From Bacteroidales bacterium (GTDB taxonomy: Bacteria; Bacteroidota; Bacteroidia; Bacteroidales; S143-33), in contig JALWCU010000184.1 of the NCBI GenBank assembly GCA_027015275.1, positions 1 to 38,831 of the forward strand: a stretch of 38,831 nt of DNA, in the 5' to 3' direction. The notes beneath the pieces are model-generated. The model was not told the origin of the DNA. It did not search any database and worked only from the letters and a program-made list of their open reading frames with translations. Below are positions 28,710 to 38,489 of this stretch, piece by piece. The translations under genes and the position numbers were made by a program. Position 1 is the first letter of the stretch; the number at the start of each line of letters is the position of its first letter.

Positions 28710-30026
28710 ATGGATTACCAGCAGACTCTAAAATATTTGTATAGTCAATTGCCAATGTATCAACGTATAGGTGCTGCGGCTTATAAGAAGGATTTGGCCC
28801 GTACCCTGGAGCTTGATGAATATTTTGGACATCCTCATCGACAATTTAAGTCTATTCATATTGCAGGAACTAATGGTAAAGGTTCTGTTGCACATACACT
28901 TGCATCGATTCTGCAAGAAGCAGGCTATCGAGTCGGATTGTACACTTCGCCGCATTATTTGGATTTTCGCGAGCGCATACGCATTAATGGACAGATGATT
29001 AGCCAAGATTATGTAACTGATTTTGTGCGTAATAATAAGGAGTATTTTGATAAGGTTAAGCCCTCATTCTTTGAGATGACAGTGGCAATGGCATTTGAAT
29101 ATTTTGCTCAGCAAAATGTGGATATTGCTGTGATTGAGGTGGGATTGGGTGGACGATTGGACTCGACGAATATAATAACGCCTCTGGTGTCGGTAATTAC
29201 CAATATTGGATATGACCACACACAGTTTTTGGGAAACACAATGACAGAGATTGCACGCGAAAAAGCTGGCATTATCAAGCCACATGTACCAGTGGTAATA
29301 GGGCAGATGCAGCCTACTGTTCAGAATGTTTTTCTGGACGTGGCTTCGCAGAAGGATTCTCAAATTTTCCTTGCAGCTAATAATTATTTTGTGAAGAATG
29401 CTTATCAAACAAGCGATGGCAAACTGTCCTTTTCCGTGTATCATCGCGGAGAGATTTGTTACAAGGACATGAAATTCGGTCTGCTTGGACAGTATCAAAA
29501 ACAAAACATACCTGTTATCCTTCAGACCGTAGATGTGCTGGGTCAATATCCTTATTTTCAGATAGATAAAAGTGTTTTAGCCATGGGCATGGAGCGGGTT
29601 GTAGAAAATACTGGTATCATGGGACGCTGGCAGATTATATCCCGCTCGCCACTTATTGTATGCGATGCAGGTCATAACCAGGACGGCATTCGTCAGGTTG
29701 TGGCACAGCTGAAATATCAGAAATATGACAAACTGCATTTTATCTTTGGTGTTGTAAAGGACAAGGATCTTGGCTCTATCCTGCGTCTGTTACCCACCAA
29801 GGCAAAGTACTATTTTGTGCGTTCATCAGTGGACAGGTCTTTGCCAGCTGAGCAGCTTAGGCAGAGTGCTAAAGATTTTGGACTGTTGGGAGAGGCTTTT
29901 GACAGTGTGCCAGAAGCTATAGACAAAGCCATGAAAGAGGCAAGCGACAAGGATATGATTTTTATTGGTGGGAGCAGTTTCGTAGTGGCCGATGCGCTAG
30001 AATATTTTCAGCAAAAAGAAATTTAA
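28710..30026 (+). CDS. folC: Bifunctional folylpolyglutamate synthase/dihydrofolate synthase
   Basis: HIAGTNGKGSVAHTLASILQEAGYRVGLYTSPHYLDFRERIRING, EVGLGGRLDSTNI, DGAGHNQDG-like CDAGHNQDGI. Confidence 0.96.
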   Translation: MDYQQTLKYLYSQLPMYQRIGAAAYKKDLARTLELDEYFGHPHRQFKSIHIAGTNGKGSVAHTLASILQEAGYRVGLYTSPHYLDFRERIRINGQMISQDYVTDFVRNNKEYFDKVKPSFFEMTVAMAFEYFAQQNVDIAVIEVGLGGRLDSTNIITPLVSVITNIGYDHTQFLGNTMTEIAREKAGIIKPHVPVVIGQMQPTVQNVFLDVASQKDSQIFLAANNYFVKNAYQTSDGKLSFSVYHRGEICYKDMKFGLLGQYQKQNIPVILQTVDVLGQYPYFQIDKSVLAMGMERVVENTGIMGRWQIISRSPLIVCDAGHNQDGIRQVVAQLKYQKYDKLHFIFGVVKDKDLGSILRLLPTKAKYYFVRSSVDRSLPAEQLRQSAKDFGLLGEAFDSVPEAIDKAMKEASDKDMIFIGGSSFVVADALEYFQQKEI

Positions 30027-30039
30027 TGTTTTTAAAAAT

Positions 30040-30055
30040 AAGACAAATTTGTCTT
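30040..30055. promoter_or_regulatory. Perfect 16-bp palindrome upstream of mrp, candidate regulator-binding site
   Basis: AAGACAAATTTGTCTT, between folC stop (30026) and mrp start (30121). Confidence 0.4.
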
Positions 30056-30120
30056 TTATTTTTGGGATAAATTTATAATTCAATTAAATTCGCAACGTCA
30101 AAATCAATAAAATCAGAGAT

Positions 30121-31224
30121 ATGGCAAATATTAGAGAAGAAATAATTGAAAAGCTCAGAGCAATCAAAGTTCCTGAGAGTGATAAGACAATAGCTGACCT
30201 TATCAAAGACCTGCGAGTATCAGACAAGGATATTTTAGTAGAGATGGAGCTGGACCGCAAGACAGCAGTTCTGCGTCGTTCTATTGAGCGTGCAGTACAG
30301 AAGGTTGTGGATACATATCGCGGTCAGGGGTATAAGGTTATGTTGAATATCACAGAGGAAAAAATGGAGTTTCAGAAAGTAAACATACAGGCTCCACCCG
30401 AGCGTCCACTAAAGGATGTCAAGAATATCATAGCAGTTGCTTCGGGCAAAGGCGGTGTTGGCAAATCCACAGTTGCCGCTAATCTGGCTGCTGCCCTGGC
30501 ATCGACCGGAGCAAAAGTTGGTCTTCTGGACGCAGACCTTTATGGTCCTTCGATACCTACTATGTTTGGTCTGGAAAATGAAAAGCCTTTTGTGAAGAAA
30601 ATTGATGGGAAAGATATGATACTGCCAGTTGAGAAATTTGGCGTGCATGTTATTTCAATAGGTTTCTTCATCCGTCCCGAAGATGCTGTTATATGGCGTG
30701 GTGCTATGGCAACGAATGCTATTAAGCAGTTGCTAAGTGATGTTTACTGGGGTGAGCTTGATTACTTTATTATTGACCTACCTCCGGGAACTGGTGATAT
30801 TCCTCTTACTCTTGTTCAGACCATACCGCTGACTGGTAGTATTATAGTTACCACACCGCAGAAAGTGGCTATTGCTGATGTAATTAAGGCTATAAACATG
30901 TTCAAAACAGATAAGATTAATGTGCCTATTTTGGGTCTTATTGAGAATATGTCTTGGTTCACACCAGCAGAATGTCCAGATAAGAAATATTACATCTTTG
31001 GTCAGGGCGGTGGAGAGAAGCTTTCCAAGGAGTTTAATACACCAATTCTGGGCAGAGTACCGATGATAATGAGTATTGTTGAGGATAGTGATAGTGGTAA
31101 CCCAACTGTTCTTAAGCAAGATAGCCCGTATAATAATTATTTTCTTGACATTGCCACTAGACTCATAGAAGAGGTTGATAAACGTAATAAGAATCTGCCT
31201 CCTACTGAGATATTGAAGATTTGA
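30121..31224 (+). CDS. mrp: Mrp/NBP35 family P-loop ATPase (Fe-S carrier-type)
   Basis: VASGKGGVGKSTVAANLAAALA, GLLDADLYGPSIPTMFG, DYFIIDLPPGTGDIPLTL; DUF59-like N-terminus. Confidence 0.95.
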   Translation: MANIREEIIEKLRAIKVPESDKTIADLIKDLRVSDKDILVEMELDRKTAVLRRSIERAVQKVVDTYRGQGYKVMLNITEEKMEFQKVNIQAPPERPLKDVKNIIAVASGKGGVGKSTVAANLAAALASTGAKVGLLDADLYGPSIPTMFGLENEKPFVKKIDGKDMILPVEKFGVHVISIGFFIRPEDAVIWRGAMATNAIKQLLSDVYWGELDYFIIDLPPGTGDIPLTLVQTIPLTGSIIVTTPQKVAIADVIKAINMFKTDKINVPILGLIENMSWFTPAECPDKKYYIFGQGGGEKLSKEFNTPILGRVPMIMSIVEDSDSGNPTVLKQDSPYNNYFLDIATRLIEEVDKRNKNLPPTEILKI

Positions 31225-31242
31225 TGGCTATGTTATTTATAA

Positions 31243-31279
31243 AATTCCCGCAAGCCAACAGACTTGCGGGAATTTTTTT
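31243..31279. terminator. Bidirectional terminator between mrp and the convergent phosphatase gene
   Basis: AATTCCCGCAAG (31243-31254) / CTTGCGGGAATT (31263-31274) followed by a T-run. Confidence 0.93.
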
Positions 31280-31293
31280 ATGCTCTCAGAAGT

Positions 31294-32661
31294 CTAATCT
31301 TCTTTTGATTTAGATTTGTGCTGTGGATGTTCCTGTTTTATAGTGTAGGTCCAGAGCTCTTTCCCCTTGACATTGTAAACAGTTATGACCATTTTTCTAT
31401 TATGCCATGGACCTTTTACGTCTATCAGGCCAAAGTTGCGTTCTGTAACGAGCGTACCGGGCAGACGAAGCTTATTTACTTCGTTTACTGCTTGGACGTC
31501 TGGGCGTGAGTTGAATGGCGAGAGAGTAATATCATAAATAGTAGGTTCGCCTTGTTTCTTGAGCATATCAAGCTCTGTGTGGTGCCTATCGCCTGTTATG
31601 AACACTACATTGTAGATTTTTTGTTGGTAAATCCAGTCTATAATAGCCTGACGTTCTTTGTTAAAGCCAAAATTTGTATAGGTTTCATACACTCCAGCTG
31701 GATTGAGAAATTGTCCACCGATTACTATGACCTTGTAAGAAGCATTTGAGAATACCAGCGCACGTTTTAGCCATTCGAGCTGTGCCTTACCGAGCTGGGT
31801 TTTGTATCCGTCGGTTTTCATTAAATCCGGGTCGCGGTAATAGCGGTTGTCGAGCAAGAAAAAGTCCACATCGTTCCAGTTGAAGAAGGTTGTAGTACCG
31901 GGGTTTCCGTCAACGCCATAGGATGGATTTGCCCAGAAAAGTTTGAAAACTTTTAGAGATATTTGCTTGAAAGGGAATGAGCCATCGCTGTTGTTTGGTC
32001 CGAAGTCATGGTCATCCCATATTGCATAGTTAAATGAATTAGCTAACAATGGCTGGAATTGTTTTAGCTGGCGGTCGTGTGTATAGCGATAGACCATACC
32101 TGTCCAGGAGTTCCATTCATTTTGTCTGAGATAGACATTATCTCCGAGCCAGAGAACGAAATCAGGATGTTTTTTGTAGATTGTAGTGTAAATATCGTAT
32201 CCGCCGCCATAGGGCTTTCCAGGTCTATCCCACTTGGGGTCGTTGATATAAGTGCCACTGCTTGAAGCGAATGTAAACTCAGGTGGGTCAGTTCGATAGC
32301 GCCATATTGCTTTGGTTTTGAATTGTGTAGGGAAATTGAGTTTTACTTTTTTATTATTGATAAAGACATCGTATTTGTACTTGGTGTCAGGTTTAATTTG
32401 ATCGAGTTTAAGGTGTGCTGTAAAGGCGCCGTTTTTATTGGTCATTACTTTGTCTGACCACAGAGTGTCGGTAATGTTGCCATTTTTGTCGAGAGGATAG
32501 TAAGCTATTTGAACAGTAGCAGCGGCTTTTGTCTGTAGCCAAATCATTGTTTCGTGCATAGTCAGATATCCGAGCATTGGCCCAGATAAAAGCAGATTTT
32601 CTTGTGCTTTTACCCAAAGGAATGAGAAAAGCACTGAAAGGGCAAGAATAAGTTTTTTCAT
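31294..32661 (-). CDS. PhoD-like alkaline phosphatase D family protein, secreted
   Basis: Signal peptide; DFVLWLGDNVYLRQNEW, YAIWDDHDFGPNNSDGSF, VVFITGDRHHTEL. Confidence 0.92.
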   Translation of the reverse strand: MKKLILALSVLFSFLWVKAQENLLLSGPMLGYLTMHETMIWLQTKAAATVQIAYYPLDKNGNITDTLWSDKVMTNKNGAFTAHLKLDQIKPDTKYKYDVFINNKKVKLNFPTQFKTKAIWRYRTDPPEFTFASSSGTYINDPKWDRPGKPYGGGYDIYTTIYKKHPDFVLWLGDNVYLRQNEWNSWTGMVYRYTHDRQLKQFQPLLANSFNYAIWDDHDFGPNNSDGSFPFKQISLKVFKLFWANPSYGVDGNPGTTTFFNWNDVDFFLLDNRYYRDPDLMKTDGYKTQLGKAQLEWLKRALVFSNASYKVIVIGGQFLNPAGVYETYTNFGFNKERQAIIDWIYQQKIYNVVFITGDRHHTELDMLKKQGEPTIYDITLSPFNSRPDVQAVNEVNKLRLPGTLVTERNFGLIDVKGPWHNRKMVITVYNVKGKELWTYTIKQEHPQHKSKSKED

Positions 32662-32760
32662 TTTCCTTTGATTTAACAGTTTAGATTTTAGATATAAAAT
32701 TAAGGTTTAGTTTTGAGTTAAAAAAATTTTAATTTTGTCCTAAACCATAAATGGATAAAA

Positions 32761-33723
32761 ATGCAACTTTTAGATTTTGAAGAGCCTTTGCAAGAATTAT
32801 ATGACCAGCTGGAAAAGGTTAGAGAGATTGGTCAGAAGACAGATGTAGATGTTACCCCGACAATACAGGAACTTGAGAAAAAGATTGAGGAAAAGAAAAA
32901 GGAAATATACTCTAATCTGACGGCATGGCAAAAGGTACAGATTTCCCGCCATCCACAGCGACCTTACACACTTAGTTACATAGAAGCTATGACAGGAGGT
33001 AATTTCATAGAGCTGCATGGAGATCGTCTTTTTAGTGATGATCATGCCATAGTCGGCGGCTTTGGAATGATAGACACTCAGACGGTTATGTTCATAGGCC
33101 ATCAGAAAGGCGAGAATACAAAGGCACGTCAGTATCGTAATTTTGGGATGGCAAATCCAGAAGGCTATCGCAAGGCATTGAGGCTGATGAAGCTGGCAGA
33201 GAAATTTAACCGTCCAATTGTTACTCTCATAGACACTCCTGGTGCTTTCCCAGGTATAGAAGCAGAGGAAAGGGGACAGGCCGAAGCCATAGCACGCAAT
33301 TTATATGAGATGTTTCGCATTAAGGTACCGATAATAGTTGTAATAATCGGCGAAGGTGCGTCGGGAGGTGCTATTGGCATAGGTGTGGGAGACCGTGTTT
33401 ATATGTTGCAATATACTTGGTATTCAGTAATTTCCCCTGAATCTTGTTCATCTATTTTGTGGCGAAGCTGGGATTACAAGAAGGAAGCAGCCCAAGCTTT
33501 GAAATTAACCGCCGAAGATATGCTTTCTCTGGGCCTTATCGATGATATAATCAAGGAACCACTGGGTGGCGCTCATAATAATCCACAGGAAATTTTTGAT
33601 CGAGTAAAGCAAACAATACTGAAAGACCTGTCAGTACTCAGGGAGATGCCTGTTGAAAAATTGCTAAAAAATCGTATTGAAAAATTCACAAGTTTTGGCG
33701 TTTTTAGAGAAGTTGAAATGTAA
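32761..33723 (+). CDS. accA: Acetyl-CoA carboxylase carboxyltransferase subunit alpha
   Basis: [73 protein letters not shown]. Confidence 0.97.
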   Translation: MQLLDFEEPLQELYDQLEKVREIGQKTDVDVTPTIQELEKKIEEKKKEIYSNLTAWQKVQISRHPQRPYTLSYIEAMTGGNFIELHGDRLFSDDHAIVGGFGMIDTQTVMFIGHQKGENTKARQYRNFGMANPEGYRKALRLMKLAEKFNRPIVTLIDTPGAFPGIEAEERGQAEAIARNLYEMFRIKVPIIVVIIGEGASGGAIGIGVGDRVYMLQYTWYSVISPESCSSILWRSWDYKKEAAQALKLTAEDMLSLGLIDDIIKEPLGGAHNNPQEIFDRVKQTILKDLSVLREMPVEKLLKNRIEKFTSFGVFREVEM

Positions 33724-33736
33724 AATGTAAATTATT

Positions 33737-35296
33737 ATGGCCCAGGTAAAGAAGAATAGTTTGAATAATTTTTTGGAGACAATAGGTCGTGTGCCCCCGC
33801 ATGATGAGGAAATAGAGCGTGCTGTGCTGGGTACACTTATGGCTTTTGAGAACTTTGCAGAGGATAATCATCATTTGCTCAAACCAGAAGTCTTTTATAA
33901 TGAGATACATAGTAAGATCTATGCTGCTATAGATCATCTTGTCAGAGACCATGAAAAAAACACAAAGGTAGATGTTTTTACAGTAAAAGATGAGCTGGAA
34001 AAGCAGGGCTTGCTCGAAGAGGTTGGTGGCATACAATATCTGATTTCCTTGACCTCCTCTATTGGATCGCCAGCACACCTTGATTATCATATAAAAATAT
34101 TGGTGCAAAAATACATTCAGCGAGAGCTTATCAAACTGACGGCAGATATACAGACTCGTGCCTTTGACCCAAGCTATGATGTGGATGACCTGTTGGATTA
34201 TTCAGAAAAAAGAATTTTTGATTTGACCTATGGAACAATATCTACTGATGCGCGGCCTTTTAAACAGGTTGTGGACCAGGTTGTTAAAGAAATAGAGACC
34301 ATATCACAAAGCGATAGTCATCTCACTGGTGTACCATCGGGTTATCCCAGTATAGACCGTGTTACAGGCGGCTGGCAAAAGTCAGATTTAATTATAGTAG
34401 CAGCGCGTCCGTCTATGGGTAAGACAGCCTTTGTCGTTAACATGGCCAAGATGCTTGCAGCGGACTACAATAGGCCTGTAGCTTTCTTTACTTTGGAAAT
34501 GCCGGCCGAGCAGATAGCCTTGCGTATGATGTCCATACAGGCTGAGATTCCCATGAACAAGTTGCGTACAGGACAGCTGGAAAAAGACGAATGGCTTAAG
34601 TTTGAGCAGAGTGTGGACAATAATTTTATGAGTGCACCATTGTACATTGATGATACGCCACAGTTGTCTCTATTTGAGCTGCGTGCCAAGGCTAGAAGGC
34701 TCAAGAGCAAACATGATATTTCATTAATAGTGGTTGACTATTTGCAGTTGATGACTCTGCCTTCCGAGGGCCGTATGAATCGTGAGCAGGTTGTCAGCCA
34801 AATATCGCGTGGTCTGAAAGCTATTGCAAAAGAGTTAAAAATACCAGTCATAGCACTTTCACAGCTCAACCGTTCGGTAGAGATGCGCGGTGGGTCAAAG
34901 CGTCCACAGCTAGCGGATCTTCGTGAGTCAGGGGCTATTGAGCAGGATGCTGATATGGTTATTTTCTTGCATCGTCCAGAATATTATGGTATAAAAGAAG
35001 ATGCCGAAGGTAATCCTCTGGAGGGTATTGCCGAGATTATTATAGCAAAGCATCGTAATGGTCCTTTAGCAGATATCAAGTTGAAATTTATAAAAGAATA
35101 TGCTAAATTTGAAGAAGTCGAAGATAATGTATTACAGAATATTGATGATGTAGAGGTTAAGACTTTCACCTCTAAGATTAATTCCGAAGTATTAGACGAA
35201 AGTATGGGAGCTGACCCTTTGAGCAATCTGGATAATGATTTTGATGAAGGAGATGAGCCAGACTTTGACTTTACAGAGGATGAGATTCCTTACTAA
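33737..35296 (+). CDS. dnaB: Replicative DNA helicase
   Basis: RVPPHDEEIERAVLGTLM, VAARPSMGKTAFVVNMAK, FTLEMPAEQIALRMMS, LIVVDYLQLM, LADLRESGAIEQDADMVIFLHRPEYY. Confidence 0.97.
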   Translation: MAQVKKNSLNNFLETIGRVPPHDEEIERAVLGTLMAFENFAEDNHHLLKPEVFYNEIHSKIYAAIDHLVRDHEKNTKVDVFTVKDELEKQGLLEEVGGIQYLISLTSSIGSPAHLDYHIKILVQKYIQRELIKLTADIQTRAFDPSYDVDDLLDYSEKRIFDLTYGTISTDARPFKQVVDQVVKEIETISQSDSHLTGVPSGYPSIDRVTGGWQKSDLIIVAARPSMGKTAFVVNMAKMLAADYNRPVAFFTLEMPAEQIALRMMSIQAEIPMNKLRTGQLEKDEWLKFEQSVDNNFMSAPLYIDDTPQLSLFELRAKARRLKSKHDISLIVVDYLQLMTLPSEGRMNREQVVSQISRGLKAIAKELKIPVIALSQLNRSVEMRGGSKRPQLADLRESGAIEQDADMVIFLHRPEYYGIKEDAEGNPLEGIAEIIIAKHRNGPLADIKLKFIKEYAKFEEVEDNVLQNIDDVEVKTFTSKINSEVLDESMGADPLSNLDNDFDEGDEPDFDFTEDEIPY

Positions 35297-35320
35297 ATTC
35301 AAACAATAAAAGTAATTACT

Positions 35321-36841
35321 ATGAAAAACGTTTTCAAGTTATTGTTCGTTCTGCTATTTGTCTCTGGTTTTACCTTCGGTGTTTATGCCCAGCAAGAGAA
35401 ATCAGATGATAATGATAGCTATGATATTGATATGCCAGACTTGACAGAGAACGGTATAGGTGGTCTTCTGGGATATAGTTCTATAGGTGGTCAGTCTTAT
35501 TTTACTTTCCGTTTCAAGCCAGATTTGTCTTTTGGTAAGTTGGGCATTGGATTGGATGTACCAGTTGTTTATGGACTTAATGGTCAAGGTCTGAGAATGG
35601 ACGAGTACAAGGATGGCATCGGTTTGCTCAGGATGATCAGTTATATTCGCTATGGACGCAAGAAAAGAGATAATTTCTATGTACGTGTTGGAGAGCTTAG
35701 GGACTCACGTTTGGGCTTTGGTATTCTGATTAGCGATTATAATAACACGATTTCTTATGAGAAACGTAAGTTGGGTGTTGAGTTTGATGTTGTTCTCAAG
35801 AAAAAATTTGGATTGGAGTTTCTCTACAGTGATATCACACCTATTAGTATAAATTTAATGGGTATTCGTCCATATTACAAGCCTTTTGGGGCAACGGGCA
35901 TACCGATTATAAAGACCTTTGAGATAGGTGCATCGTTTGTTACTGACCATGACAGGACAGTATTGGCACGCACACAGGATAGCTTGGGTAATGAGCTGGA
36001 ATATCGTAATAATTATTTCTTAGACGGTAGTGGTATTAATGCATTTAGTGTGGACATGGGATTTTATATTTTCCGTTGGAATTGGCTCTGGTGGGATGTT
36101 TATGCGCAAGCTGCTTATTTCCGCCCTATCAAGTCTGATTCTTTGACAGCATATCTGACCAATTATGGCGATGCTTTTCAGAGACAGTATTTGGCATCAA
36201 AGGGCGGATATGGCTATTCTATTGGTTCTGATTTCAAATTTCATTTTCTTGGTAATTTGCTAAGGATTGATGCCAGGGCAGAGAGATTTTGGCATACAGA
36301 CTATTATGTGGCACGTATGTTTGATTTTGCTTACATGATGGACAAAGATGCTGCTATACTCAAGCTCACCCAGAGTCATGCTTCCAAAGGGACTTATGCA
36401 AAGCTTTCGGCTTCTATTCTGGATAAGATTTTCTTCTCGGGAAGTATAACCTTAGATTCTTTGGTAATTAATGAGAAACATCCTGCTATGGTAGCGCTTA
36501 ATCTGGATATGTCGCGGTTGACAAAGAAGTTTACATTACGTACAACAGCCTTTAATTCTGCTGTTACGAGTTTATCTGACCTATTGAAATTAGATAAGAC
36601 GGCTTTGTTTTCTACACGGTTGGGATACATGATTTATGAAATACCGATTGTAAAACTTCAGTTGCATATAGGTTTTGATTACCGCTGGACATTTGCCAAT
36701 GTAGCAAGGCTTGCTGCCGAAGGAACAGCTCAGGACTGGTTCAAGCAGACCAGCTATATCACACCTTATTTCCGTATAGTTTACCCTATGAACAGATCTA
36801 AAAAGAAAAAGAAAAGCGACGAAGATAAATTGCTTGAGTAG
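35321..36841 (+). CDS. Putative outer-membrane beta-barrel protein of unknown function
   Basis: Signal peptide MKNVFKLLFVLLFVSGFTFGVYAQ followed by amphipathic beta-strand-rich sequence; 24 bp after dnaB. Confidence 0.7.
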   Translation: MKNVFKLLFVLLFVSGFTFGVYAQQEKSDDNDSYDIDMPDLTENGIGGLLGYSSIGGQSYFTFRFKPDLSFGKLGIGLDVPVVYGLNGQGLRMDEYKDGIGLLRMISYIRYGRKKRDNFYVRVGELRDSRLGFGILISDYNNTISYEKRKLGVEFDVVLKKKFGLEFLYSDITPISINLMGIRPYYKPFGATGIPIIKTFEIGASFVTDHDRTVLARTQDSLGNELEYRNNYFLDGSGINAFSVDMGFYIFRWNWLWWDVYAQAAYFRPIKSDSLTAYLTNYGDAFQRQYLASKGGYGYSIGSDFKFHFLGNLLRIDARAERFWHTDYYVARMFDFAYMMDKDAAILKLTQSHASKGTYAKLSASILDKIFFSGSITLDSLVINEKHPAMVALNLDMSRLTKKFTLRTTAFNSAVTSLSDLLKLDKTALFSTRLGYMIYEIPIVKLQLHIGFDYRWTFANVARLAAEGTAQDWFKQTSYITPYFRIVYPMNRSKKKKKSDEDKLLE

Positions 36842-36867
36842 TAGCTTGTTTGTTAGTTGATTACTTT

Positions 36868-36900
36868 AAGGCTGGGATCCCATGGCTCCCAGCCTTTTTT
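36868..36900 (+). terminator. Rho-independent terminator
   Basis: AAGGCTGGGA (36868-36877) / TCCCAGCCTT (36887-36896) followed by a T-run. Confidence 0.9.
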
Positions 36901-36956
36901 GTCTTAGGTTATAACAAATTGTGTTGTTAATCATTATTTATTTTTGTCCAATCTTA

Positions 36957-36964
36957 TAACTTTG
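36957..36964 (+). promoter_or_regulatory. Putative TAnnTTTG -7 element for pdxJ
   Basis: TAACTTTG, 18 bp before the pdxJ ATG at 36983; -33 element unclear. Confidence 0.35.
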
Positions 36965-36982
36965 ATAAAAAATTGTTTTGTC

Positions 36983-37702
36983 ATGATACATCTTAGTGTT
37001 AACATCAACAAGATAGCCACGCTTAGAAATGCCAGAGGTGGCGATATCCCAAATGTTTTGGAAGCAGCTATCAATGTTCAGAAGTTTGGAGCTCAGGGTG
37101 TAACAGTTCATCCGAGACCCGATGAAAGACATATCCGTTATTCTGATGTACGTGAAATACGTCCATATATTACCACAGAGTTTAATATTGAGGGCTATCC
37201 TATTGACCGGTTCATGGATCTTGTTCTGGAAGTCAAGCCACATCAAGTAACATTAGTTCCTGATCCACCAGATGTGCTAACATCCAACACTGGCTGGGAT
37301 ACTAAGAAGCACAAGAAGTTTTTGCGTGAGATAATAGAGGCACTAAGGAATGCGGGTATTAGACCGTCGATTTTTGTTAATCCAGATAAGGAGATGATTA
37401 AGCATGCTGTGGATACTGGCACAGTACGAGTAGAGCTTTACACAGAGCCCTATGCACGTGTTTATCCACAAAACCCGCAGGAAGCAATTAAAATTTATGT
37501 TGAAGCAGCACAGTATGCTCGTTCATTAGGTCTGGAGCTAAACGCTGGGCATGATTTGAATTTACATAATTTGAATTATTTTGCTCGGAAGATCCCATAT
37601 CTGAGTGAGGTTTCGATTGGACATGCCTTGATATCGGATGCTCTTTATTATGGGTTGGAAAATACGATTCAGATGTATTTGCGTCAATTGGAAGTTGACT
37701 GA
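36983..37702 (+). CDS. pdxJ: Pyridoxine 5'-phosphate synthase
   Basis: LSVNINKIATLRNARGGDIPNVLEAA, GVTVHPRPDERHIRYSDV, ELYTEPYA, LNAGHDLNLHNL, EVSIGHALISDALYYGL; start set at MIHLSVNINK. Confidence 0.96.
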   Translation: MIHLSVNINKIATLRNARGGDIPNVLEAAINVQKFGAQGVTVHPRPDERHIRYSDVREIRPYITTEFNIEGYPIDRFMDLVLEVKPHQVTLVPDPPDVLTSNTGWDTKKHKKFLREIIEALRNAGIRPSIFVNPDKEMIKHAVDTGTVRVELYTEPYARVYPQNPQEAIKIYVEAAQYARSLGLELNAGHDLNLHNLNYFARKIPYLSEVSIGHALISDALYYGLENTIQMYLRQLEVD

Positions 37703-38469
37703 GTTGTGGTTTTATTTTTCTGGGTAGGATGTTCTGGGCGTTGTCCATTATCAATTTTTTCAAAAGCTTGGCGTGCAGCATCTTGCTCGGCTTCTTTTTT
37801 TGATTCGCCCTTGCCTTGTCCGAAGATTTGATTGTTCAGGAAAATTTCTGATTTGAAGCGTGCAGGAATTTGATTGCCAATTTGTTGGGTGTTGAAATCA
37901 ACATCGACATTATTATGCTGCGCCCATTCCAATATGCGGCTCTTGTAGTTGTTTTCAGAGTTAATTACCTGGGCGATGTCCACGTTTTGGTAAAATAGTT
38001 GTGAGATAATAAAATCCTTTGTTATAGAATATCCAAGGTCTAAATATACAGCGCCTATAAAGGCTTCCAGTGCATTACCAGGAATATGCTTGTTTACTTT
38101 GAATTTTTTTATGTGTATGATAATAAAATCATTAATCCCTGTTTTAATGGCGAGTGAGGACATTATTTTTCTGTTAACCAGTTTTGATCTGGCCTGAGTC
38201 AAAAAACCTTCGTTAGCCTGTGGAAATTTCCTAAAAAGATAGTCGCCAACAACGGCTCCCAGAATAGCATCTCCGAGAAATTCAAGGCGCTCATTGTTGA
38301 CGACTTTGCCTTCATGATCAATATAGCTGGCAGACTTGTGAATAAATGCAGTCTTGTAATATCGCAAGTTTATAGGATATGTGCCAATGATTTGTCTCAG
38401 ATCATGCCTAAAGTTTTTCTCTTGTTTGTCCAGAATGTATTTCCACCATCCAATAAATCGTCTGATCAC
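37684..38469 (-). CDS. rnc: Ribonuclease III
   Basis: NERLEFLGDAILGAVVGDYLF, GNALEAFIGAVYLDLGY, C-terminal dsRNA-binding region GQGKGESKKEAEQDAARQAFEKI. Confidence 0.95.
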   Translation of the reverse strand: MIRRFIGWWKYILDKQEKNFRHDLRQIIGTYPINLRYYKTAFIHKSASYIDHEGKVVNNERLEFLGDAILGAVVGDYLFRKFPQANEGFLTQARSKLVNRKIMSSLAIKTGINDFIIIHIKKFKVNKHIPGNALEAFIGAVYLDLGYSITKDFIISQLFYQNVDIAQVINSENNYKSRILEWAQHNNVDVDFNTQQIGNQIPARFKSEIFLNNQIFGQGKGESKKEAEQDAARQAFEKIDNGQRPEHPTQKNKTTTQSTSN

Positions 38470-38489
38470 GGTCGAAGCAATATTGTCTT

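Noticed and set aside
29064-29546. 160-aa minus-strand ORF
   Set aside because: Antisense to folC, which has full family motifs.
36944-36982. N-terminal extension of the pdxJ ORF
   Set aside because: Conserved PdxJ sequence starts at MIHLSVNINK; the extension overlaps a TAnnTTTG promoter-like element.
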